Source of the DNA: Betaproteobacteria bacterium | GTDB lineage: Bacteria; Pseudomonadota; Gammaproteobacteria; Burkholderiales; Burkholderiaceae_C | Assembly (NCBI GenBank): GCA_013289985.1 | Contig: JABCYW010000011.1 | Coordinates: forward strand, 17,108 to 81,107 | Direction: 5' to 3' | Length of the DNA stretch: 64,000 nt | In this document: in pieces, positions 29,100 through 36,276 of the stretch | How positions within the stretch are numbered: the stretch's first letter is position 1 | How the letters are laid out: each line of letters starts with the position of its first letter | Notes under the pieces: model-generated | Databases searched by the model: none | Told to the model about the DNA's origin: nothing | The model's input: only the letters and a program-made list of their open reading frames with translations | Translations under genes and position numbers: made by a program

Positions 29100-31247
29100 T
29101 CAACTCGCTTGCGCCGTTTCCGGTTCCAACCTGTGAATCGGCAGCCAGATCCGGAACGTCGTGCCGTACCCCGGCGCGCTGGCGACCTCGATGCGGCCAC
29201 CGTGCCGCTTGACAATGCTGTACGACACGGACAAACCGAGCCCGGTGCCTTGTCCGACCGGCTTCGTCGTGAAGAACGGATCGAAGACTCGTTCCGCGAC
29301 CTCGGGGGTCATTCCGCAGCCGGTGTCGGTGATCTCGACCCAGACCTCGTCATCTTGCGTGCCGCAGGCGACAGTGATGGTCCCGTGATCTGCGATCGCA
29401 TGTGCCGCGTTGACCAGCAGGTTCATGAACACCTGATTCAACTGCGAGGGCATGCAGTCGACGTCCGGCAGGGACTGATAGCGCTTGACGACCTCGGCCT
29501 TGTACTTGATCTCGTTGCGCACGACGTTCAGCGTACTTTCCAAGCCCCGCACAAGATCTGCCCGCTGCCAGTGGGCCTCCCCTGCGTGGGCGAAGTCCTT
29601 CAAATCCTGCACGATCCGTCGCACGCGGTCCAGGCCATCGCGCGACTCCACCAGCAAATGACGCACGTCGTCCTTGACGTATTCGATGTCGGCTGCGGTG
29701 CGGACGTCAGCCAGCGTCGAAAGCTCGGTCGTTCCGGCAGGTACGAAGGGTTCGATGGCTTCATAGGCGGCCAGGACGCGGACAATGTCGTCGACATAGC
29801 GCTCGAGCGAGCCGAAGTTTGACAGCACGAAACCAACGGGGTTGTTGATCTCGTGTGCGACGCCGGCCGCAAGTTGCCCGATGGAAGCAAGCTTTTCGGA
29901 CTGGATCGCCTGGTTGCGGGCGGTCTCCAGATCTCGGAAAAGCCGGGCCTGCTCTTCACGACGCTGCTCGAGCTCCGCTACCTTCTCGCGTAGCTCGGCG
30001 GTTCGCTCCGCAACGTGGATCTCAAGCTCTGCGCGATGTCGAGCCAGGTCGATCTCGCTGCGCTTGCGCGCATCGATATCGACCATGTGCCCGTGCCAGA
30101 AAGCCTCGCCGGATCGCGCAGTCCGGCGCTCTGCGAAGATCGAGGCCCAGCGCCGTTCGTTGTCGACGGTCACCAGGCGGCATTCGACGTCCAATCGATC
30201 ACTCGGACCCGTCAGGGCCGCTTGCAGCGACGGCAAGTCGAGATCGTCGACCGTGGCTGCGCTGAACCCTTTCTCACGCCAGTCGTCGCTCGCGTACCCA
30301 AGCACGCGCGATACCTGCGGGCCGACGAACGTCATGCGACCTGAGGTCGCGTGCATCTCCCATGCGACCACGTTGGTCGACTCGATCAAGCTTCGGTATC
30401 GGTACTCACTTGCCGCCAATGCATCGCGGGCGGATTGCAATTCGTCTACTTCGTGCTTCAACGAGGCACGCATCCGGTTCATCGCCGACACCAGAGTATC
30501 GAAGTCGTCCGGCGCACGAGCGACGCGGTGCACGGCAATCGGGTGCCCGAGTCGAGCCACGTCGGCATCGCCTGCTGCCTTTGCCAGCTCCGACAGTGGA
30601 CGGCTGACCAGGTGCCGGAATATCAGCAGCATGACAAGGGCGCCAACAAACGTCTTTGTCGACTCGCTGGCGAGAACGGTAAGCGCCTCGTTGCCCAACC
30701 GACCGTAGACGCCATCGAGTGTGGCTTGTACCGTCAGCTCGCCTATCGGCGTTCGGTCAACCACGGCGCCGGCGCCGCTCGTGCGCTCGATGATGATCGG
30801 GAACCGGCGAACCACCGCGTCTTTCGGGCGCTGGCCCGATTCGGCCAAAGTTCGACCGCGGCTGTCGCGCACCGCGACGTAGCTCACGTCGGGGAGCGCT
30901 CGCAAGCCCGCGAGTTGGGCTTCGATTTGCGGTTGGTCGAAATTCCAGACCGCGAACTCCAGGCCCGCCAGCGACGAGTGCTCCAGGGCGTCCAGGCTGC
31001 TTTCGATCTGCGCGACTTCACGGTGGTAAAGAGCGTAGAGCTGGGCTACGGCCGATACCAGTGCAATGATGCAACTCGACAGCAAGATCCACGCGATGAC
31101 ACGCCTGCCGAGCGCGTTGGCCAACGCTCCCCGCACGGCGCGCGTCAGCCGCGGCGGACGGCGCACGTCGGAATCCGGCGACGGGTCGCGCTTCGGTGCA
31201 TCGATGAGCATGGGACTGCGATCCGGTAAGGACATGTGCGAGCGCAT
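29100..31247 (-). CDS. Membrane histidine kinase with periplasmic sensor and PAS domain
   Basis: The kinase has a transmembrane helix (VIAWILLSSCIIALVSAVAQL), a periplasmic domain of about 110 residues (EFAVWNFDQPQIEAQL is typical of small DUF3365/Cache-like sensors), and a second helix (FVGALVMLLIFRHLV). HAMP, PAS (about 280-400), a coiled coil and a catalytic core follow, with His near 464 in GVAHEINNPVGFVLSN and G boxes DTGCGM and GQGTGLGLSVS. The core closely resembles that of the 22094 kinase, suggesting duplication. ATG 31247 has a weak AGAG upstream; ATG 31286 and ATG 31235 are alternatives. It ends back to back with the binding-protein gene at 28343. Confidence 0.88.
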   Translation of the reverse strand: MRSHMSLPDRSPMLIDAPKRDPSPDSDVRRPPRLTRAVRGALANALGRRVIAWILLSSCIIALVSAVAQLYALYHREVAQIESSLDALEHSSLAGLEFAVWNFDQPQIEAQLAGLRALPDVSYVAVRDSRGRTLAESGQRPKDAVVRRFPIIIERTSGAGAVVDRTPIGELTVQATLDGVYGRLGNEALTVLASESTKTFVGALVMLLIFRHLVSRPLSELAKAAGDADVARLGHPIAVHRVARAPDDFDTLVSAMNRMRASLKHEVDELQSARDALAASEYRYRSLIESTNVVAWEMHATSGRMTFVGPQVSRVLGYASDDWREKGFSAATVDDLDLPSLQAALTGPSDRLDVECRLVTVDNERRWASIFAERRTARSGEAFWHGHMVDIDARKRSEIDLARHRAELEIHVAERTAELREKVAELEQRREEQARLFRDLETARNQAIQSEKLASIGQLAAGVAHEINNPVGFVLSNFGSLERYVDDIVRVLAAYEAIEPFVPAGTTELSTLADVRTAADIEYVKDDVRHLLVESRDGLDRVRRIVQDLKDFAHAGEAHWQRADLVRGLESTLNVVRNEIKYKAEVVKRYQSLPDVDCMPSQLNQVFMNLLVNAAHAIADHGTITVACGTQDDEVWVEITDTGCGMTPEVAERVFDPFFTTKPVGQGTGLGLSVSYSIVKRHGGRIEVASAPGYGTTFRIWLPIHRLEPETAQAS

Positions 31248-31426
31248 GCAAGAGCTCTGGGGCACTCCAAGTCTGTATTTCGGCATGCAATGCTGCCGGG
31301 AAACCGCAACTCCAACTTCAAACCGCGCAGGAAGTCACAGTCTGCGGCTGGCGGCGGACAGGGTTGAGTCCGAGCCTGCCTTACGCCGCGGGCACGTCGT
31401 CACGGCCGGCGCGCCATCCGTACAGC

Positions 31427-32557
31427 TTACTGCCGCGAGGCTCGGCGCGGCTCGACGAGCACCTGCAGCGCGCGCCGCAGCCCGGCTTCGTAGATCTCGT
31501 CCGGCGCGACCAGCGCGAGGCCGGCTCGGGCGGCCGTGCTCGCCGGGGCGGCCGGCGCGGACGTGGCGTCCGACAACGGCAGCCAGGCGGCCTGCGGCCT
31601 GGTCGTGCCCAGCGTGATGCCCACCAGCGCGCCGCCGGCGTCGAGCACCGGCGCGCCGGGCGCCGAATCGAAGCCCACCCGGCGGGCGGCGCCGGCGCCG
31701 GCGAGGCCGCCGAGAAAGCCCTGGGTGAGCATCGGCCACGCGGGCTCGCGGGTGTCACCGAAGCGCAGGGAATAGCCCGGGCTGCCGGCGAACGGCGCGC
31801 GGCCGGCGGACTCGCGCGAGGCGCCCACCGGCAACGCCGCGTGAAGGCGCAGCCGCGCCAGGCCGCGCGCCGCCAGCGCGGCGTCGTCGGCGCGGCTCGC
31901 CTCGACGGCCTGGCCCAGCCCGTTGCGCACCCACAGGCGCGCGGGGCTCTCCGGTGCGAGCGCCGCCAGCGGCACCAGCGCGGCACGTCCGTCGTCCACC
32001 AGCACCGCGTTCGATGCGAAGCGCGCGGCCGGTGGCACCGGTCCCCCGGTCGCGGATGGCCAGGGCGCCATCCGGTGCGGCGAGGTCAGCAACAACCCGG
32101 TGGCGACGGGCGGGTCGAGGGCGAGCGCGGCCCCGGCGGCGCGCGTCACGGGCGCATCCGGCGTGTGCGCGCGGGCGTCCGCGAGCACGCGATCCGACTG
32201 CGAGGCCTGGCCGCCGACGCGCAGCAGCCATGCGTACAGCGCGCCGCCGTCGGCGTCGTCGGTGTGCTCGCCCGCCGTGTGCGCGCAGAACGCGAGCGCG
32301 CGGCGGTACTGTCCGTCCTGCATCGCGGCGCGGATCAGGCCCAGCTCCGCGTCGGCGGCGTGCAGCATCATGGCCGCGCGCTCGAAGTCGTCGAGCGCCT
32401 GGGTCGCGTCGCCGCGTTCCAGCTCGGCCTGCGCGCGGGCCAGCAAGGCCGCGCGCTGCGGGATGCGCGCGGCGGCCGCCGCGTCGTCGTCGTGGGCGTG
32501 CACCGCGATGCACGCCCCGACGAGCGCGGCCGCCACCCCGGAGCGTCGCCGCGTCAA
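31427..32557 (-). CDS. Exported trypsin-fold protein with lost catalytic residues
   Basis: The frame ends at 31427. It probably starts at TTG 32557, whose TTGA overlaps the stop of the upstream nucleotidase gene; GTG 32536 is an alternative. The product of about 376 residues has a signal-like N-terminus (GVAAALVGACIAVHAH), a TPR-like helical region (ARAQAELERGDATQALDDFE) and a C-terminal trypsin-like fold. In that fold the usual TNAHV segment reads ALVPLAAL, and the GNSGGP site reads APGAPVLDAGG. The catalytic His and Ser therefore appear replaced, and it is more likely a binding protein than a protease. It is third in an exported-protein operon. Confidence 0.6.
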   Translation of the reverse strand: MTRRRSGVAAALVGACIAVHAHDDDAAAAARIPQRAALLARAQAELERGDATQALDDFERAAMMLHAADAELGLIRAAMQDGQYRRALAFCAHTAGEHTDDADGGALYAWLLRVGGQASQSDRVLADARAHTPDAPVTRAAGAALALDPPVATGLLLTSPHRMAPWPSATGGPVPPAARFASNAVLVDDGRAALVPLAALAPESPARLWVRNGLGQAVEASRADDAALAARGLARLRLHAALPVGASRESAGRAPFAGSPGYSLRFGDTREPAWPMLTQGFLGGLAGAGAARRVGFDSAPGAPVLDAGGALVGITLGTTRPQAAWLPLSDATSAPAAPASTAARAGLALVAPDEIYEAGLRRALQVLVEPRRASRQ

Positions 32558-34488
32558 GGCAGCAGCGTCACGCGCGGGATGCCCATCGCCGGCAGCGTCG
32601 GGTCGTAGGCCGCGGCCGGCGCCTTGTAGTTGGCCAGGTAGGCCACCAGGGCGTCGATGTCCTGCGCGCCGCCCAGCGAGTTCACGCCGCCGATCAGCGT
32701 GGTGAAGCCGTCGCCGCCGGTGGCCATGAAGTTGTTGACGGTCACGCGGAAGGTGTGGCCCGGGTTCTGCACCACGCCGTTGGACACGACGATCTCCGGC
32801 GCGCCCGTGACCACCGGCGGCGCCACGGTGACGTCGGTGGGCGTGAACGTGACGTCGACGATCTTCGAGCAGGCCGGCGCGGCCGCGCTCCACGAGTACT
32901 TCAGGCCGTTGGACGCCTGCATCACGCGGTTGGCGGTCTGGCCCGCGCAGCCGCTGAACTGCTGCTCCAGCAGCGCCTTCAGCTGCGTGGCCGTGAGCGT
33001 CATCGTGACCAGGCTGTTGCCGAACGGCTGCACCGTGAACGCGTTGCCGTAGGTGAGCGCGTACGGATAGGTGGACGCCGCCGAGACGAAGCCCGGGGAA
33101 CGCACGCCGCCGGCGTTCATGAACGCGATCTGCGCGCCGCCGAGCGAGGCCGGCTGCGTGGCCGCCAGTTGCGCGTCCGCGATCAGGCTGCCCGCGGGCT
33201 CCTCGCCGGCCGCGCCGGCCGTGGACGGCAGCGCCCGCGCGATCGTGCCGACCACGGCGTTCGCTAGCGGCGACACCAGCGCGTTGTAGCCCTGCACGAT
33301 GTTGCGCACCGTCGGGTCGGTGGCGATCGCCTGGTTGATGGCCGGGTCGGTGCGGTCGACGAGGCGGTTGGTGGGCGAGACGGCGATCACGTTGCGCGTC
33401 TTCGGATCGAGCGTCACGTCGATGTCGGTGACGATGCGGCCGAACGCGCTGGCGCTGGTCACCGGGATCAGGCGGCCGACCTTGTTGGCGATGCCGGTGG
33501 GCCGCGGCGTGGACTGGGCCTTGCCGCCCACGTTCTTCACGTCGACGGTGTTGGCCGAGCAGTTGTAGGCCGCGTGCGTGTGCGCGCTGACCACCAGGTC
33601 GACGGCGTCGTCGAGGCGGTTGACGATGTTCTCGATGTCGGACTTGCTGCCGTCCGAGTTCAGCAGGTTGCCGTCGCAGCCGTTGATGTCGCCCACGTTG
33701 GGGCTGGACTGGAAGCCGCCCTGGTGCACCAGCACGACGATGGCCTCGATGCCTTGCGCCCGCAGGCGCGGCACCAGCGCGTTGACCGTGTCGGCCTCGT
33801 CCTGGAACTGCAGGCCGGCCACGCCGGTGGGCGTGACGATGCCGGGCGTGCCCTTGAGCGTCATGCCGATGAAGGCCACCTTGACGCCGTTGAACGACTT
33901 GATGCCGTAGGCGGGCAGCAGCGTGTGGCCGGTGGCCGTCTCGATCACGTTGGCCGACAGCCACTTGAACTGCGCGCCGTCGAAGGTGCCGGGCGCGCGC
34001 GAGCCGATGCCGCGGCAGCTGTTCGGGTCGGGCTGGCCGTTGGTCAGCTTGCAGCCGCCGTTCTGCAGGCGCTTCAGCTCGGCCGAGCCCTTGTCGAACT
34101 CGTGGTTGCCCACCGACGTGAAATCGACGCCCACGTGGTTCATCACCTCCACCGTCGGCTCGTCGAAGAACAAGGCCGAGATCAGCGGCGAGGCGCCGAT
34201 GAAGTCGCCGCCGCCGACGACGACGTTGAGCGGGTTCTGCGCCTTCAGGCGGGCGACATAGGCCGCGATGTATTCGGCGCCGCCCACGGCCGGGCGTTGC
34301 GCCGCCGGCACGATGGTGTTCTGGCCGAAGGTTCCCGGCGACTGCAGGTTGCCGTGGAAATCGTTGAAGCCGATGATCTTGATGGTGATCGGGGCGGTGG
34401 ACGACTGCGCCAGTGCGGCGCCGGCGAAGGCCGAGGCGATCGTGGCGGCGAGCAGCGTGCGGCCGAGCGCGAGGAGGGAGGTCTTCAT
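32554..34488 (-). CDS. Periplasmic 5'-nucleotidase/2',3'-cyclic phosphodiesterase family protein
   Basis: The 644-residue protein has a signal peptide (LLAATIASAFAGAALA). An N-terminal metallophosphoesterase domain carries the dimetal motifs FNDFHGNL, GGGDF, SVGNHEFDKG, VLVHQGG and SAHTHAAYNC. The C-terminal 5'-nucleotidase domain binds substrate (FMNAGGVRS and NFMATGGDGF are visible). It should release phosphate from nucleotides outside the inner membrane. ATG 34488 follows GAGGGAGG. It lies 11 bases after the PEP-CTERM gene and runs into the pseudo-protease gene, forming a three-gene exported operon, possibly for phosphate or nucleoside scavenging. Confidence 0.92.
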   Translation of the reverse strand: MKTSLLALGRTLLAATIASAFAGAALAQSSTAPITIKIIGFNDFHGNLQSPGTFGQNTIVPAAQRPAVGGAEYIAAYVARLKAQNPLNVVVGGGDFIGASPLISALFFDEPTVEVMNHVGVDFTSVGNHEFDKGSAELKRLQNGGCKLTNGQPDPNSCRGIGSRAPGTFDGAQFKWLSANVIETATGHTLLPAYGIKSFNGVKVAFIGMTLKGTPGIVTPTGVAGLQFQDEADTVNALVPRLRAQGIEAIVVLVHQGGFQSSPNVGDINGCDGNLLNSDGSKSDIENIVNRLDDAVDLVVSAHTHAAYNCSANTVDVKNVGGKAQSTPRPTGIANKVGRLIPVTSASAFGRIVTDIDVTLDPKTRNVIAVSPTNRLVDRTDPAINQAIATDPTVRNIVQGYNALVSPLANAVVGTIARALPSTAGAAGEEPAGSLIADAQLAATQPASLGGAQIAFMNAGGVRSPGFVSAASTYPYALTYGNAFTVQPFGNSLVTMTLTATQLKALLEQQFSGCAGQTANRVMQASNGLKYSWSAAAPACSKIVDVTFTPTDVTVAPPVVTGAPEIVVSNGVVQNPGHTFRVTVNNFMATGGDGFTTLIGGVNSLGGAQDIDALVAYLANYKAPAAAYDPTLPAMGIPRVTLLP

Positions 34489-34499
34489 GGCGGGCTTCC

Positions 34500-35087
34500 T
34501 CAGATCGACGGGTTGGACTGGCGGCGGCGGGCCAGCAGCGCGAGGGCCGCGAGGCCGCCCAGCAGCAGCGCGGCGCCGGTGGGCTCGGGCACGAGCGAGA
34601 CGCTCAGGCGCAGGGCGCCGTCGGTGGCGTCCAGCGCGGCGCCGCTGTCGTCGAGCACGGACTGCAGCAGCCAGCCGCTGATGCTGTACGTGCCGGCGCC
34701 CAGCGTGAACACGCCGTGGCTGTAGGCCGGGTTGGCGAGCGCGGCATCGAAGTCGTGCTCCCGCGGGCCTTCGATGGTGCCGGTGGGCACTCCGGAGGTG
34801 TTGCCGATGACGGTGCCGAAGTTGGTGATGGCAAACGTGTCGCCGGCGTACCCGGCGTCCACCACGGTGAGGGTGCCGATGCTGCCGGCCGCGATCGTGA
34901 AGCTGAAGCTCAGCGGCGAGCCGTCCGTGTAGTCGATCCAGCCGTTGCCGTAGGCCGGCGCGACGCTGTTGTCGACGGTGAACTCGTTCCAGTTGCCGTC
35001 GGCCGGCAGCGCGGCGGTGGTGGCGTGGGCGGGCGCCGCGATCACGGCCGCGGCGGCCAGGGCGGCCGCGATCATCTGCTTGTTCAT
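34500..35087 (-). CDS. PEP-CTERM sorted surface protein
   Basis: The 195-residue protein has a signal peptide (MIAAALAAAAVIAAPAHA), a beta-rich central region with no recognised enzyme motif, and a C-terminal VPEP motif followed by a hydrophobic helix and a basic RRR tail. This is the PEP-CTERM signal handled by exosortase in exopolysaccharide-producing Gram-negative bacteria. No exosortase is present in the window. GGAGAGA gives a good ribosome binding site for ATG 35087. The function of the central domain is unknown. Confidence 0.9.
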   Translation of the reverse strand: MNKQMIAAALAAAAVIAAPAHATTAALPADGNWNEFTVDNSVAPAYGNGWIDYTDGSPLSFSFTIAAGSIGTLTVVDAGYAGDTFAITNFGTVIGNTSGVPTGTIEGPREHDFDAALANPAYSHGVFTLGAGTYSISGWLLQSVLDDSGAALDATDGALRLSVSLVPEPTGAALLLGGLAALALLARRRQSNPSI

Positions 35088-35282
35088 CGGTTCTCTCTCC
35101 GGGTTGTCGTGTGACCACGCCCGCCTCGTGGACGGGCGCGGGATCCGGCGACTTTCCCGGATACCCATGACCGTACGGTGACCGATCGACGACAGGTAGT
35201 CGCCAAACGTATCTGGTCCGGACCAGCCCATCCACGTAAAAGGTATAAACTGTATAAATCATTAACCCGAACAGGATCACCC
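35088..35282. promoter_or_regulatory. Divergent promoter region with two perfect palindromes
   Basis: The spacer between the PEP-CTERM operon (minus) and the basic protein gene (plus) contains the perfect 10-bp palindrome ACCGTACGGT (35170-35179) and the perfect 14-bp palindrome CTGGTCCGGACCAG (35213-35226). A TATAAA-CTG-TATAAA direct repeat near 35242-35256 could provide a -10 box for the plus-strand gene. The palindromes look like operators for a dimeric regulator not identified here. Confidence 0.45.
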
Positions 35283-35669
35283 ATGGCCAGGACGCCCAGC
35301 CCCCTGCAGACCAAGCGCATCCCCAAGCGCGCGAGCAAGCCCGTCGAGCCGGCCGAGGCCGCCGTGGCGCCGCCCGCCGCGAAGAAGGCGAAGCCGGCGG
35401 CGTCCGCCAAGGTCGCCAAGCCGGTCGAGGCCGCGCCGGCCAAGGCCCACAAGCCCAAGCTCGTGCGCGACAGCTTCACGATGCCCAAGGACGAATACCA
35501 GGTCATCGACGCCCTCAAGGCGCGCGCGCTGGGGCTCGAGAAGCACGTGCGCAAGAGCGAGCTGCTGCGCGCCGGCATCCGGGCGCTGGCCGCGCTGAAC
35601 GACCGCGCGCTCCTGAAGGCGATCGCCGCCGTCCCCACGCTCAAGACCGGCCGCCCCAAGGGCGACTGA
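35283..35669 (+). CDS. Small basic protein with Ala/Lys/Pro-rich N-terminus
   Basis: The 128-residue protein begins with a histone-H1-like, Lys/Ala/Pro-rich disordered region (about 1-60). A conserved-looking helical C-terminus follows (VRDSFTMPKDEYQVIDALKA, then HVRKSELLRAGIRALAAL). The second half resembles ribbon-helix-helix-type DNA-binding proteins (strand, then two helices), and the basic tail would favour nucleic-acid binding. It is a conserved hypothetical protein in related bacteria as far as I recall. ATG 35283 is chosen over 35178 because the upstream part crosses the promoter region. The function is unknown; a nucleoid or regulatory role is inference. Confidence 0.65.
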   Translation: MARTPSPLQTKRIPKRASKPVEPAEAAVAPPAAKKAKPAASAKVAKPVEAAPAKAHKPKLVRDSFTMPKDEYQVIDALKARALGLEKHVRKSELLRAGIRALAALNDRALLKAIAAVPTLKTGRPKGD

Positions 35670-35718
35670 GCGCTGCCGTCGGGCGCCCGCACTTCTGGCC
35701 AGCGCCTGCCACGGGGCC

Positions 35719-35985
35719 TCACAGGATCATGGGCGTGCAGCGGTGCAGGTCCTCCGGCGGGTCGCACGTCACGGCATGGAAACGTTGCAGCACGCTCGGC
35801 GCCATGCTGGCGGCCTCGGGCGACAGGTAGAACGCGTAGTCGCCGACCCGGCCGTGCGCCAGGAACACCTCGGCGGCGGGCGGTTCGCCCGCGCTGCCAT
35901 AGGCGTCCTCGAGGGCGAGCACCAGATCGGCGGCCTCGGCTTCATGGGCGCCGCCTCGCTTGAAGTTGATGCAATGCCAATCCAT
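35719..35985 (-). CDS. Small hypothetical protein (88 aa)
   Basis: ATG 35985 follows GAGGAG with 7-base spacing, which fixes the start. The product (MDWHCINFKRGGAHEAEAAD...) is soluble and acidic, with a C-terminal segment containing CDPPEDLHRCTPMIL. I do not recognise a family. The clear ribosome binding site and ordinary codon use suggest that it is expressed. It lies alone, on the opposite strand to tRNA-Leu and convergent with the basic-protein gene at 35283. Confidence 0.6.
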   Translation of the reverse strand: MDWHCINFKRGGAHEAEAADLVLALEDAYGSAGEPPAAEVFLAHGRVGDYAFYLSPEAASMAPSVLQRFHAVTCDPPEDLHRCTPMIL

Positions 35986-36072
35986 GGAGCGCTCCTCGGG
36001 CCGTCGATCCGGGGGCGCTGGAGCAATCGGCGGACCTTGGGCGCCGCGGCGCTGCTGCCACAATGGGCGCGC

Positions 36073-36160
36073 GCCCCGGTGGTGAAATTGGTCAGACACT
36101 CGGGACTTAAAATCCCGCGCCTTCACGGGCATGGCGGTTCGAGTCCGCCCCGGGGTACCA
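36073..36160 (+). tRNA. tRNA-Leu (anticodon TAA)
   Basis: The acceptor GCCCCGG (36073-36079) pairs with CCGGGGT (36150-36156, one G-U pair). The discriminator is A36157 and CCA is encoded at 36158-36160. The anticodon stem-loop CGGGACTTAAAATCCCG carries TAA for leucine TTA/TTG codons. A class II variable arm is present and the T-arm GTTCGAGTC is canonical. In many relatives this tRNA follows tRNA-Gly and tRNA-Cys, but here it is about 31 kb away. Confidence 0.96.
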
Positions 36161-36276
36161 TCCTTGGCGCCACCTGAGCCCGAATCGGGCCACGAAAGTC
36201 AGGTTCTGCCGGGGGAGAGGCTGGAACGCGCGCCCCGCGATCCGACGCGTCGTCGGCTTGACGTTACGATATCCGG

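Noticed and set aside
12229..31300. The signalling block as a phage or integrative element
   Set aside because: No integrase, transposase, phage gene, tRNA-end duplication or attachment repeat is seen at either edge; only a modest drop in GC and gene scars.
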